From positions 62,001 through 126,000 of the forward strand of contig JAKJXP020000042.1 in the NCBI GenBank assembly GCA_022225965.2: a DNA stretch of 64,000 nt. The letters run 5' to 3'. This DNA comes from Diatrype stigma (Eukaryota; Ascomycota; Sordariomycetes; Xylariales; Diatrypaceae). Each line of letters opens with the position of its first letter. The stretch's first letter is position 1. Positions 47,657 to 59,500 of this stretch are shown here, in pieces. A program made the translations under genes and the position numbers. The notes beneath the pieces were generated by a model. The model ran no database searches. It saw only the letters and a program-made list of their open reading frames with translations, and had not been told where the DNA came from.

Positions 47657-48666
47657 TCAAGCTTTACCCGCTCTGATCTTGGCTGCCGGGAATAAGTCGA
47701 ACCCGTTCAAGCCCAAAGTCGCCATCTCCCATAACTTTTTCCGCAATGGCTTGGACAGTCCTGCGGTTCTCTTCCATCGTGTCTTCAGTCGAGCACGGCA
47801 CCCCGCAGTCCGCCCCGTAGACGACGTGCTCGATGCCCGTCATCTTGATCGCCGGCTCCATGCCGGTCTGGGCCGTCGCCGCCGTGTCGACGTAGATCCG
47901 TGCCATCTGCGCCTGCAGGTCCTCGCGGGTTAGCCCCCTGGCATTTGGCACCCACGGCTGGGCCCCGAGCAGCAGGACGCGGCGGGACAGCGCCGGGAAC
48001 GCGCCGCCGCAGTGGGCGAAGACCCAGCGGATGCGTGGGAAGTCGAGGAACACGCGGCTGTACAGCATGTCGGTGATGGTGCGGGCCGTGTCGAACGCGA
48101 CGTCGACCAGCGCCGATGGCCGCCCGTCCTGGCCCCGCGCGTACGCGTTCGGGTGCACGAACACGACCTCCCCCCGCTTGGTCAACTCCTCCCACACGGG
48201 CCGGAGCCTCTCGGCCCCCAGCCCCGTGCCGTTCCGCATCGTCGTCACCGCGAACCCATCGGGCAGTAGTACGTCCGCGTCCCCAGTCCCGCCCCGGCTC
48301 TCCTCGGGCTTCACCCTCCGGATCTCCCGCACGGCCTCCTCCGGCTCGTCCGTCGGCAGCGCGGCCAGCAGCCCGAACCGGCTCGGGTGCTCCCGGACAA
48401 CCGACGCGCCGTAAGTCGTTCGACGCGCGCAGCGCCGCGGTCGTCGGCGGTATGTTCGATAGCATCTGCATAGCCACGCCCGCGCGATCGCTGTAGGCGA
48501 GCAGGTCCGCGGGGCTGAACCGCGGTGGCGACTCGACCATGAAATGCGCGTCTCGTAAGGCGGCAACCAGGCTCTCGTCTTCCGACGCCGGGCGTGGCGT
48601 GAAGAAGTGGGTGTGGATGTCGAGCCAGCCGCGTGGCCTTGGCGCGGGCGCGGATGGGGAGGGCAT
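47657..48666 (-). pseudogene. Amidohydrolase-2 (ACMSD-like) gene with two frameshifts
   Basis: ATG 48666 starts a frame with WLDIHTHFFTP, the HxH metal motif of the amidohydrolase-2 family (ACMSD, uracil-5-carboxylate-type decarboxylases and hydrolases). At 48413-48414 one extra T (minus-strand GACTTACGG where GACTACGG is expected) shifts the phase; beyond it YGASVVREHPSRFGLL, FVHPNAYARG, WVFAHCGGAFPAL and VVYGADCGVP supply the remaining metal and active-site motifs. Near 47720 a second single-base T excess in ACTTTGGG moves the expected tail (LNGFDLFPAAKI) to another phase ending at 47657-47659. No splice sites can remove either change. Either the gene is newly dead or the bases are sequencing errors. 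About 335 residues would be normal. Confidence 0.8.
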
Positions 48667-49581
48667 CTTCTTGGGTCGTATGGTATGGTGTAGCTGGGCG
48701 TGATTGCTTTCTTTCTTTCGGTTCTTGCTTATCATTCTAGGGATAACTTGGGAATACTTGGTACATGCAACCACTGGTCTTAATCCTCCGTAGCTCCGAG
48801 GTGATGAGTGAGGTAGCCTACCTAGTTCGATATACATATGCCGTCTTCGTAGTAACAGGAGATAAGAGTCTTTATATCCGGCGGTAATGGCGTGGCCCGC
48901 TACCTGACGCAGGCCAAGGGGTTAAGGGGGTATACGTCCGGCTCACTGCCCTTCATCCTGGGACCCTGGGTCAGATGATTCAAAGTGTAGCCTAGCAGCG
49001 TGAAGATCGTTAAAATCATAATGTAATCACCAAGTAGTACAGTGCTACACAATAGGGGTTAGCAGTAGACTTACCCACGTCTTGCCGCCAGCTTGATGAT
49101 CACATTTGGTTGTCAAATCTATGGGTGCACATATCTAAAGACGCGACGGTTCCTCCGAGAACTGCTACTTTTTATCAAGTTTCGTTTTACATGAGACGCG
49201 ATATTGGAAGAATGTTTGATAACATTGGCAAAGATCGACCCTCGAACACTCTCATTGGTGATATATTATTGTAGTGCATGTAGATCAGGCCAAGATCTGG
49301 AGTCACGGAATGACAGCCGGATTGTGATAGCCGGCAAAAGTCAGATGCGGTGACTTGCGAAGACGGTTAAAACCAACATACCCCAAAAACGCCATATCAC
49401 TAGGCGATCTGATGAGTACAGCACTGTATATATGTAGGCATTGCTGTCCTGTATATTCCAAGTTGAGCTTGTTGAAGAGAGATAGGATGAGTGAAGGTAG
49501 GTCCGTCAGAACGTGATACTCACCACTCTGAAGTATTAATGTCGGCACGATAGACGGCTTACTTCAGCGAGACTCAAAACC
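48667..49581. other. Intergenic between divergent genes
   Basis: Upstream region of the amidohydrolase gene and of the SET-domain gene. One TCCGA half-site is at 48795-48799. A minus-strand frame at 49303-49548 has no motif. No gene is supported. Confidence 0.45.
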
Positions 49582-50905
49582 ATGCATGTCCTAATCCATA
49601 GCTTTACAATCATTCTGATAGTAGCTGCTGTTGGAGGAATTAGTTTTCCAGGAATTACTCCATGGAGTCCCTTGCAACTGCTCCAAACTCCCATATGTAT
49701 TGAGCCACACTTAGCGGTGCCGTCCATAACACCAACCACTTATGAAAAGGGCGATTCCAATTCAGCATGGGAGGGTCTAGGAACTTGCAACAGGGATGCG
49801 TGTATATTTTCAAACCGCGAACTTGGGGGAGGGATCGTTCTTGTTACCAGTCAGAAAAATGCCGAGATAGTCAGCGAATTCCCAGACCCACCTCAACCGC
49901 CTGCAACCCCTCCGGCGTTCTACCAAGCGATGGTGCCGGGAAAGGGGGTAGGTCTCATCGCCAACAGGACGATCCACAAGGGCGAGATCATCACGGTGCG
50001 ACCAGCCACCATGATGGTGCAGACGGGCGCCCACGTCCGACTAGATCCGGAGGCACGGAATATGCTCTACGGCAAAGCCGTCGCGAGGCTCCCGGAGCCA
50101 AAGCGAGAACTCTTCATGGGCCAGATGGGCAAGGACATCGACGGTAAGATCGAGACGAACTGCTTCCAGGTGTTCCTCAACAACACGGACAAGAAGGACG
50201 ACGAGCAGGCGGACCCCGGCAGCCACCTGGGCTGCTTTCCGGAGATATCACGGTTCAACCACGACTGCCGACCGAAGTAAGCCAATCGAATTCCGTCTGA
50301 CCGATACCCATACCCTGGATAGCTAATCACTATAGCATCACAGTCTCCACTACCGCATCAACAACATCACGCACACGACGGTAGCGGTGCGCGACATCGC
50401 GGCGGGCGAGGAGCTGAGCATCACGTACGTGGGGCAGATGCAGACGCGGGCGGAGCGGCAGGCGCGGCTGCGGCGGATCTGGGGGTTCGAGTGCGGGTGC
50501 GCGCAGTGCCGGCAGTCTGCGGCGTCGGCGGCGGCGTCGGACGCGCGGCTGGCGGCGATCCGGCGGCTCGAGGACGACCTGGCGGCGTTCAACGAGACGG
50601 AGCAGCGCGGCGTCACGGCCGAGTCCGGGCCGGCGCTCGTGCGCCTCTACGAGGAGGAGCGCCTGCACATCTACCTGGCGCAGGCGCTGACGCGGGCCGC
50701 GCTCAACTTCGCCCTGTTCGGGCAGACGGAGCGCGCGCGCGCGTACGCCCGCGACGCCGCCGAGGCCATGGACCGCGAGGTCGGGCCGCACTCCGTCGAC
50801 GCGAGGTCCATGAGGCTGCTGGCGGAGCATCCCGAGGCGCACTGGACTTGGGGGAAGCGGAGGTGGGGGAGGCGGAGGAGAAGTGGTGAAGGGGAGAAGC
50901 CGTGA
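49582..50905 (+). CDS. SET-domain protein with N-terminal signal-like segment
   Basis: Two exons, 49582-50276 and 50344-50905, close to 418 residues. The SET core is split by the intron: GKGVGLIANRTIHKGEII (about residues 116-133), RFNHDCRPN at the junction with the catalytic-fold knot, EELSITY (about 252-258) and post-SET Cys in ECGCAQC. The acceptor at 50342-50343 is used, not the nearer AG at 50335, because only it restores RPNLHYRIN. The first 20 residues (LIHSFTIILIVAAVGGI) are hydrophobic, like a signal peptide. Such SET proteins are frequent in plant-associated fungi, and their substrates are mostly unknown. The second exon is very GC-rich (about 50400-50870). Confidence 0.87.
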
Positions 50906-51053
50906 TGGCTTGTATAAGTGTTCATGTTTAATGTTGGTCTAACCATAGGATACGAGGTACTGCTGCATATACGCTATGCTATAAATATACCTGGGATGAA
51001 TCTACGCCATTAGGAATTATCTTCGAGCTTATTGCTGGATTAGTAGATGATTT

Positions 51054-51175
51054 TGTGGGATCATTACGGGGATCCGGAATTAAGGGGAAAAGAAGTTATA
51101 TTTTCCTAAGTGAATAAAGCTAAGCTAAAAGCTAAGGAGATCTATTTAATAGCGAATCCACGTAACCGCCCCATA
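51054..51175 (-). repeat. Left LTR of the gypsy block
   Basis: 122 bp from TGTGGGATCATT to CCGCCCCATA, the same length as the right copy. It differs from it at seven sites, each a T for C or an A for G, including the terminal CA read as TA. In minus orientation this is the element's 3' LTR. Confidence 0.88.
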
Positions 51176-51240
51176 TACGGCCAGATCGCCCCCAAAGCCG
51201 ACTACCGCGACGGCATTCTTAATAAATAAAAAAAAAAGAA
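51176..51240. other. GC-rich island inside the left LTR
   Basis: CGGCCAGATCGCCCCCAAAG and the following CCGACTACCGCGACGGC keep many C and G in an otherwise RIP-depleted block. On the minus strand this is the end where the polypurine tract belongs; CTTTGGGGGC may be part of it. Reason for preservation unknown. Confidence 0.35.
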
Positions 51241-51292
51241 AACGACCTTCCAAAATCCCATTTATTAATAAACGACTTTACGAAAAAAAAAA

Positions 51293-52010
51293 ACGCAAAT
51301 CCATATATCGCCTATATAATCCATAAAGATCCATTTAACGCAAACGATATTCAAAACTTATAAATTAAATATCGGTTAATAAGTAATAATAATATTTTAA
51401 CCAGGAATTAAAACCAATTAAGTGGGAAATAAATAAAATAATTCGACGAAAGAAAAAAAATCGTTGGCATAAATAAAATATTAAGCTGCTATTAATGCAA
51501 GCTTTTTAAATTATCGATAAATTAATATATAATAACCCCATTTATAAAGGCTAATGCCAAAAAGCGTAAAGATCGTTATAATACGATCCGATATATTACG
51601 AACCATTCGAAACGTAATTTTATGAATATTTTATATAAAACGATAATTCTTAATAGTACCCATTAAACGACGACTTATTTTAACGAATCTCCGAGCGCCC
51701 GAAATTAAAGTGTTACAGGCTTTAAAGAAAAGGGTTTTAATGGTCGTGCATTAGCCTTTATAAATGGGGTTATTATACGTCGATCCACCGATGATTTAAA
51801 AAGCTTATATTAATGGCAGCTTAATACCTTGCTTATGCCAACGATTTTTCTTCTTTCGTCGAGTCATTTTATTTATTCCCCATCCAGCCGGTTTTAGCTT
51901 TTGGTTAAGACATTATTATTACTTATTAACCGATATTTAACCTATAAGTTTTAAATATCGTTTGCGTTAAATGGGTTTTTATGAATTATATGAGCAATAT
52001 ATGGATTTGC
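51293..52010. repeat. Large inverted repeat, arms about 265 bp
   Basis: The left arm (51293-51558) and right arm (51748-52010) are imperfect reverse complements, for example CGTTGGCATAAATAAAATATT against AATACCTTGCTTATGCCAACG, separated by a 189-bp loop. Mismatches are mostly transitions. The loop sequence (about 51590-51740) recurs in inverted form at about 56400-56555. It could be a small terminal-inverted-repeat element or a fold-back rearrangement of element ends. Confidence 0.7.
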
Positions 52011-54330
52011 ATTCTTTATTTTACCTCATACTTAAAGGTTTATATATTAGGACGAACAGATTTAATCGGAATCCTTAAGGATTTATACATAAAGCTGGTC
52101 GTAAAAGAAACGATTAATGGGAAAAAGTCGGTCTAACGGAAAACAATTTTTAAGTTATTTAAATGGGGTTTATTATAAGCCGATGCATTTATAAAAATAT
52201 GCAATAAGGTTTAAAAAAAAGCTATTAAAAACCTTTAGCCGAATAAATAATATTATTTAACGATCGATACCTTTAATATTAAAATAAGGGGCATTTTGTT
52301 TTAGCTTAATAATTAGCCTATTAATATATTTATAACGAATAAGCTTTTACCGTTAATAAGGATCCTTATATTTTTGTCGTTTAAATTTTTAAATGCTAAA
52401 ACGAAATATAATACTAAAAAACGGGAAATATTTGGTATAATAAAAGCCTTGGCTAAATGTCGATGGATAATTATTAATTCTTTATTTCCGGTTATGTTAT
52501 ATATTAACCATTAAAACTTACTTAAGGTTTTTAAAATGAATTCTAACGTTAAAGGTTACATTTTAACTTAATTAAAACGATTAAAAGAATATTAATTTGT
52601 TATTTATTACCGTTTAAATATTTCGAAAATCATTAAGATTACAAATGGATTTTTTCGTTTAATTGGGCTTATATACGAATCATTAATTCGTAAAAATAAA
52701 AAGAAATTATTTTATGTTGTTTTAGCTTTTGGTTGCATTTAAAAGCGAATTAAAATTGATTTAGGCCTATTCTTATATTTATTTTCTTCTTTTCTGGCTT
52801 TATTAATTAATAAAGCTAAAATTCTTGGATTTATTAATAAAGTTTTTAAGCGGTTAGCTAAAAATTACGTTAATACAAAGTAATATAAAAATATTATTCG
52901 ATATTTGGTTATTGGCTTAAATGTTATTAAGGATAAGACTTAAATACGACGAAAACTAATAATTCGCGATATTTACCGTTACCGATTTATTAATAATTAC
53001 TTATACCGAATCGAAAAAAATAGGGCCTTTTCCGAATACGTAATGCTTAATAAGGTCAGTTTGGCCTTAATATGGTCTTATAACGAACATGGCCATTACG
53101 TTATGGCGGTTATTTTTAAAAAGCTTATCGGAAATTTCTAATGGCTTACGAAATACGTAAATGTAATGCAATATTTTTAACGATATTACGTTTGCGTTAA
53201 AATTGGAGCTAAGTTTCCATTAACTATTAACTTTAAAAGAATAATCGTAATGGAACCCTGAAATTTCGTAGGTATGGATTTCATTAGCCCTTTTTTCTCT
53301 TAAGAAATTAATGGATTTAAATTTATTTTAATAATCGTTAATTACTTTTTCCGATTTGTTTTTGCCATGGCGGTTACGGATGCGTTATGGTATTAAGTTT
53401 TTAAATTTTGGAAACTATTAATTTCCATTTTCGGAAATCTACGAAAGGTATATTGCGATAATGGATTTGCTTTTATCCATTTAATTGTTAAAGCATTTTT
53501 CGAAAAACGGAAAGTTAAGTATTTCTAAGGTCCCCTTTATTTTTTATGGTTTTTAAAAATAACTAAACGATCAATAAAGTTAATTATTAATTAATTTAGG
53601 AAATAATGCTTTTTAAAAGGATATAAAGGGATTAATCGATAACTTAAAAAGCTTTTACATATTATTAAAGCCATTAATTTAGGAATAATAAAGAATATTA
53701 AAATGTCTTTAATAATGGTAATATTTAAGTAACAAATGCGTTTAGTTATTAATATATTAGGCAATAATGGATCTTATGTATTTATAAACGAACCGTTTAA
53801 GGAAATAAAGCTTTATAAATAAAAAAATAAAGTAAGAAAAAGCTTAAAAAAATATTACGTGCGACGTAATAAACGAAAATCGTTTAGCTTAATTTACGGA
53901 TACGTTAAAAACGATTGGGTTTAAAAGTATATTAAACTTAAAAATCGGAAAATCCGTTAAATCAAAAAAGCTGGCCCAAAGTATGATATTAATAATAAAA
54001 GCAGGGCTTTAAAGTTTATGCCTGCCTAATAAGGTCCATTAAAAATATACAGAATTATTTCCGATATGTCGGTAAAAGTTATTAATCCGATGGTCCAAAA
54101 ACGGCTACGAAAGGTTTACGTTGTTAATTTTAAATTATTTATTTAAATAATTCCTTAAGAATTAATTCATTAGAAAGCATTAATTATATATCGAAATCCG
54201 GAAGATATGTTATTAAAAAAATCGGATCCAGTTTCGGGAATTCCGTATAAGCCGATAAATAATCAAACGATTAATTTACGATCGATTATTATTAATCCCT
54301 TTATTAATAATAATTAATAAATTCGTAAAT
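52011..54330 (+). pseudogene. Plus-strand gypsy pol fragment: RT end, RNase H, integrase
   Basis: In plus orientation, translations give the end of RT, then RNase H as TKYNTKKREIFGIIKALAK with the RWIIINSLFPVMLY strand after it (about 52387-52500). Integrase follows as EHGHYVMAVIFKKLIGNF (about 53085), MEP*NFVGMDFISPF (53250, Trp changed to a TGA stop) and VYCDNGFAF (53448). These match the Ty3/gypsy integrase core, including an Asp of the DDE triad. Stops and frameshifts are pervasive. The fragment runs opposite to the LTR/PBS-defined element. Confidence 0.75.
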
Positions 54331-56395
54331 AAAGAAAAAAATAGAAAAATAATATTAATAATTGATATATAATAAATAATGCAATTACTAGGAAATAAAA
54401 GAAACGAAAAAAGGGTAATAATAAATATAATATAATATGGTATGTTTTTATTAATAAGAAATATAAAGATATTCGGAAAATAAAAGTGAAAGTTGCGAAA
54501 TTTTGGCTCTTTTCTTATAATAAATGCTGGACGTATATTTAGTTATTACTAATTATTAAAATTTATTAATTACTAAAGTCCAATTATTATTTAAATTGCA
54601 AACCTTAATTTTATAACTATATCGTTTCGTTTTATAATATCTTAACTAGTCGTCGATATAACTATAAAAACCCTTAAGCCATAAACTCCCAATAATTCGG
54701 AAAATCCATTGCCATATCGTATCCGAATTAAGAAAGCGATTTCCTGGCTGAAACACTAATATCCGAACCTAAATAATAACGAATTATTTCGAATCTTAAA
54801 AAGGCAAAATAACCCTTAATAAGCAATTTCAATACCGATTACGACAAAGCCGCAACTAATGGATTTATAAGGCCAGTATAAATTTCCGTTTAAACTTACG
54901 GAAAATTACTTCGAAGCCATTAATAAAATAAAATGCTACCTTTAGTTTTATGTTTTTTTCGACTTTACTTATTTTATCTTTTTTATTCGGAATAAACCAA
55001 AGATTTTAAAAACAAAAGAAACGGAATCCCAATTCCAAATGGTTATGGAAAGTCCAATAATTAAGATTAACCAAGCCCTAAAAAATAAAGTTCGACGGCA
55101 ATATAACGGAAGAAAAATTCGCGCCTATTATACCTACGCTAAGAATTATATCCGCCCCGGTTTTTTAAATTATATTTAACAAGCAATAAAGAATACAATC
55201 GAATTATACGATTTCCAAAAAGTTCCGGCTAAGAATTATTATTATAAACGGTTAATTAACGATAAGCATTCCGAATTAAAAAAATCGTTCGTATAATGAA
55301 AGGCTTTATAATGCTTCCTTTTTAAACGGATCCATAACGAAATAGAAAAATTAAATTTGCTTTATCATTATTTTTGCACGGCATTTACGATTAAATTCGA
55401 ATCTTCCAAATACATAAAAAAAAAACGGAAATAACTATATAAAGCGCTTATTATAAGATTTTTCATTTTATCAAAATTCCTAAGAAAATAAGATACTTAG
55501 CAACGCTAACGTTCAACCTCGTTTCGGAAAATTATTAAGGCATTTACTAAATCCAATAAAACCTTAATTAAGCCCAAAAAAATATTAACCAAAATTCTTA
55601 AAACTCCTAAAAATATAACAAAAGGTAAAGATTTTTTAGCTAATAAAACAATAAACGAAAAATAAATTAAAGAAATTAATAACCATTGCGGATTCCTATT
55701 TATTAATTCTCTAATAAACGAACGTCCTTTTTTAAACCATAAAGATATTAAAAATCCATTACTTAAAACCCCGTTTAACGACGACTTTATAAATCGACTT
55801 AATAATTGCCCAAATAACTTAATTAATCCGTTAGCCTTTTAAAATGTCGTTAATAAGGTTAATTAAATAATAACGAAAAAGAAAATGGGTAATTCGTTTT
55901 TGTCCCAAAAGGACCTTTCTTTTATTTTGGACCAATTAAATAATATTATAAATAAAATAACAAAACGTTTATATAAAATAAAAGTGATCGTTAAAGATTT
56001 CCAAATTAAGCATAACCAATTGGCCGATCTTTATATATTACGAACTGGATTTATTCATTTAAAAAAACCTATTAACGAAAAGGTTTTTTTCTAGCTAGCG
56101 GATATAACGACTTTTATTTTAGATTTAATTACGACCTTAACGATTATAAAAGCTTAACGGAACGAAATAACTAAGCAAGTAATTAAGATAAAGACATTTA
56201 TTAACGGCTTAATTATTATTATCCAATTGCGAACGAATAAAATGAAGGCATTAAAAAACAAAGAAAATAAAAGCGAATTAATAATTCGAAAGATAATTAA
56301 CGTTATAAAATTATTATAAGGCCGTATAAATAAATTAACGTCGTTTTTCCATTTTATTTTAAAGATCTTTCGATGGATGTTATTAGTTAAAACGA
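54331..56395. other. AT-rich RIP-mutated sequence, content unassigned
   Basis: Between the two opposed gypsy fragments. The plus strand has longer open runs than chance near 55600-56500 (for example the 69-codon frame from 55885), with a lysine- and isoleucine-rich translation, but I recognise no transposase or capsid motif. It may be the insert that interrupted the minus-strand element. Confidence 0.4.
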
Positions 56396-56559
56396 CTATT
56401 AAGACCCTTTTCTTTAAAGCCTGTAGCACCTTAATTTCGAGCGTTCGGAGATTCGTTAAAATAAGTCGTCGTTTAGTGGGTATTATTAAGAATTATCGTT
56501 TTATATAAGGTATTTATAAAATTACGTTTCGGATGATTCGTAGTATATCGGGTTTAGGA

Positions 56560-59500
56560 GTTTTAGCTTTACTGGCTGATAGGGCCAGGAAGGGAGAAAA
56601 TGAATATAAGGATAGGCCTGGATTAATTTTGATTCGCTTTTAAATGCGGCCAAAGGCTGAAATAATATAAGGTAGCTTTTTTTTGTTCTTACGAGTTAAT
56701 GATTCGTATATAGGCCTAGTTAAATGGGAAAATCCATTTGTAATTTTGATAATTTTCGAAGTATTTATACGGTAATGGATAATAAATTAATATTTTTCCA
56801 ATCGTTTTAATTAAATTAAAATGCAACCTTTAACGTTAAAGTTTATTCCGAAAACTTTAAGCAGGTTTTGGTGGTTAGTATATAACATAACCGGAAATGG
56901 AGAATTAATGATTATCCATCGATATTTAGCTAAGGCTTTTATTATACCAAGTGTTTTTCGTTTTCCAGTATTATATTTCGTTTCGGCATTTAAGAATTTA
57001 AATAACAAGAATATAAGGATCTTTATTAACGGTAAAAGCTTATTCGTTATAGATATATTAACAGGCTAATTATTAAGCTAAAACAGGATGCTCTTTACTT
57101 TAATACCAAAGGCATTAACCGTTAAATGGTATTATTTATCCGGTTAAGGGTTTTTAATAGCTCTTTTTTAAATCTTATTGCATATTTTTATAAATGTATC
57201 GGCCTATAATGGATTCCATTTAAATGGCTTAGAAACTGTTTTTCGTTAAACCGATTTTTTCCTATTGGTCGTTTTTTTTACGACCAGCTTTATGTATGAA
57301 TCCTTAAGGATCCCGGTTAAATCTATCCGTTTTGATATATAAACCTTTAAGTATGGGATAAAATAAAGGAATTCCTTCAGTTTCTTTTAAATCTTTAGGT
57401 GATTCTTTTTTAATGCTTACCTTATAAAGCGGTTTCGATACTTTATTAATGAACGGATCTTTTTATTAATAAGCTCGAATCCCAAGATATTAATACTATC
57501 AGCGAATAAAACTGTCTTTTTAAAAGCAATATTTATGGAAATAAAGTCCAACCGAAAAAAATATTAATAATAAAGAAAATTATAGAAATTATCGAAAAAT
57601 CGGGTTGATATATTATGATTATCGATAAAAATATCGAAAAAAGCGTTTAAGTCGAAATAATAACCAAACAATAACGGAATCGCCGGTTTTTGTAATGCAT
57701 TATTTTCGGCTATAGGCCATTTATTAAAGCCTATGTCGCTTAACGCATAATAAATATGTAATAATTCAATTATACCCTAAGGCATTTATATATTAAATCA
57801 CTGGCCATTCGGAGCAATAAACGCCGTTTTGGCCTGATCTTTTTGTTTCGTTTTAACGAATTAGTAACCATATAACGCATTTCCTTAGAAATAAACTAAG
57901 TAATTTCCTTAAATCATAATATAAAATATTCCGTTTCGGTTATATATTAGCCATTAAGGTTTTAGGATAACCGAATTTATTGGTTTATAATTTATGATTA
58001 TTCGACGATTTCTATTTTTCTTAAGGGAATATTAAAAATACGTATCTTATCTTTTAATTTCCGGAATAATAAGTCCTATTCGTTCGATTTATAAGAAAAT
58101 CCGTATAGCGAATTTCCGATTATCTGGAATATATTTAGATTATTTAAATCTAAAAGGTTTAACGGATTCGTCGATAATAATAATATGCTGTACCAAATTA
58201 ATTAAGCGAATATTACTTAATGCTTTTACAAAGCAATCTTTCCAAATATAACAGAATCGGCGGATTTTTGCCTGTTTTTTTGGCGTATCGGTAATATTAT
58301 TAATTATAATTCCTATATTATCGAATTACTAATTAACCAACCATTAAGGATTTAAGTTAATATCTTTTTGCTTTAGTCGACAATTAATTACGAAACGTTC
58401 CGGAAATGCCTATATTAAAGTTATATTCGTAAATAAAAAGAATCGAAAACGAGGAATTACAGCGAAAAAGCGTATTATAATAACATGCGATTATTTAATA
58501 TGTTTATTAATTAAAAACAAATCCGCCCGAAAAGACTTAATTATCTTTTTTTTTTTTTTTAAGTAAAAACCAAAATTATTCCTAAAATTCTTATTATAAT
58601 AAATAGCATTCAAAGCTAATTTTTCGTTATTAAGATTATCGAAAGCTAAAATCGTTTTTTTACGATTATCGTATATTTTTATATATCGTAACGAAGCGCC
58701 GTAAATTCCTTATATATCGTTTTTTATAACATTAATAATCTTATTTTGGCGTATTTGCTTATTTATTAAGGGCAATAGCAAATCGGGCAAATCCCGGATT
58801 TAAAGATTGTTATAAGCCAATTTCCTTTATCGTCGGATATTAGGGCCGTTAATAATATAATTTTTATAATCGAAATGGACTTTATAAAAAACGAAAGGTT
58901 ATATTAACGAATTCCCTAATGGAATTATTAGCATTTTTTCATTTTTTAGTCGTTTATTTGGATCCGGCGATATAATTAATCGAAATCTAACATTATCGAA
59001 ACCAATAAAAGTCGTAAAAAGAAAAGCCCAAATAGGAATGCGGTTTTTATTAACGATAAGAAAAGGAATAAATAATCAATTAACGATCTATAAGTTAATT
59101 TCCGAAAAACTTCGACCAATCGGAATTAATATAGCTATAAAACTAATTATGTTTATTATAACTTAACGGCTTAAGCAAAACATAATAAAATAAAAAATTA
59201 ACGACGTTAATGCCGTTAAAATTATTATTAGAACTAAATTAAATATAACGCGTTTTTTATAAATATATGTAATAATATTGGAATAATCGAAGCCTCGAAT
59301 ACATTCAAAAGCCTAATTCCGAAACCGGCTTTTACCTATTTTTTTAAAGGTAAAAAAAAATCGTTATAAGCTTAAACGATTACTAATTTAGCGATATCGA
59401 TTATTTTTTCCAGGTAATTTCGGCCATTTTTTTTTTATTCGGTAATCTTATCGTTACTGTCGTAAATATCCGAATCCGATTTATTTTTCGAAAAAAGGAT

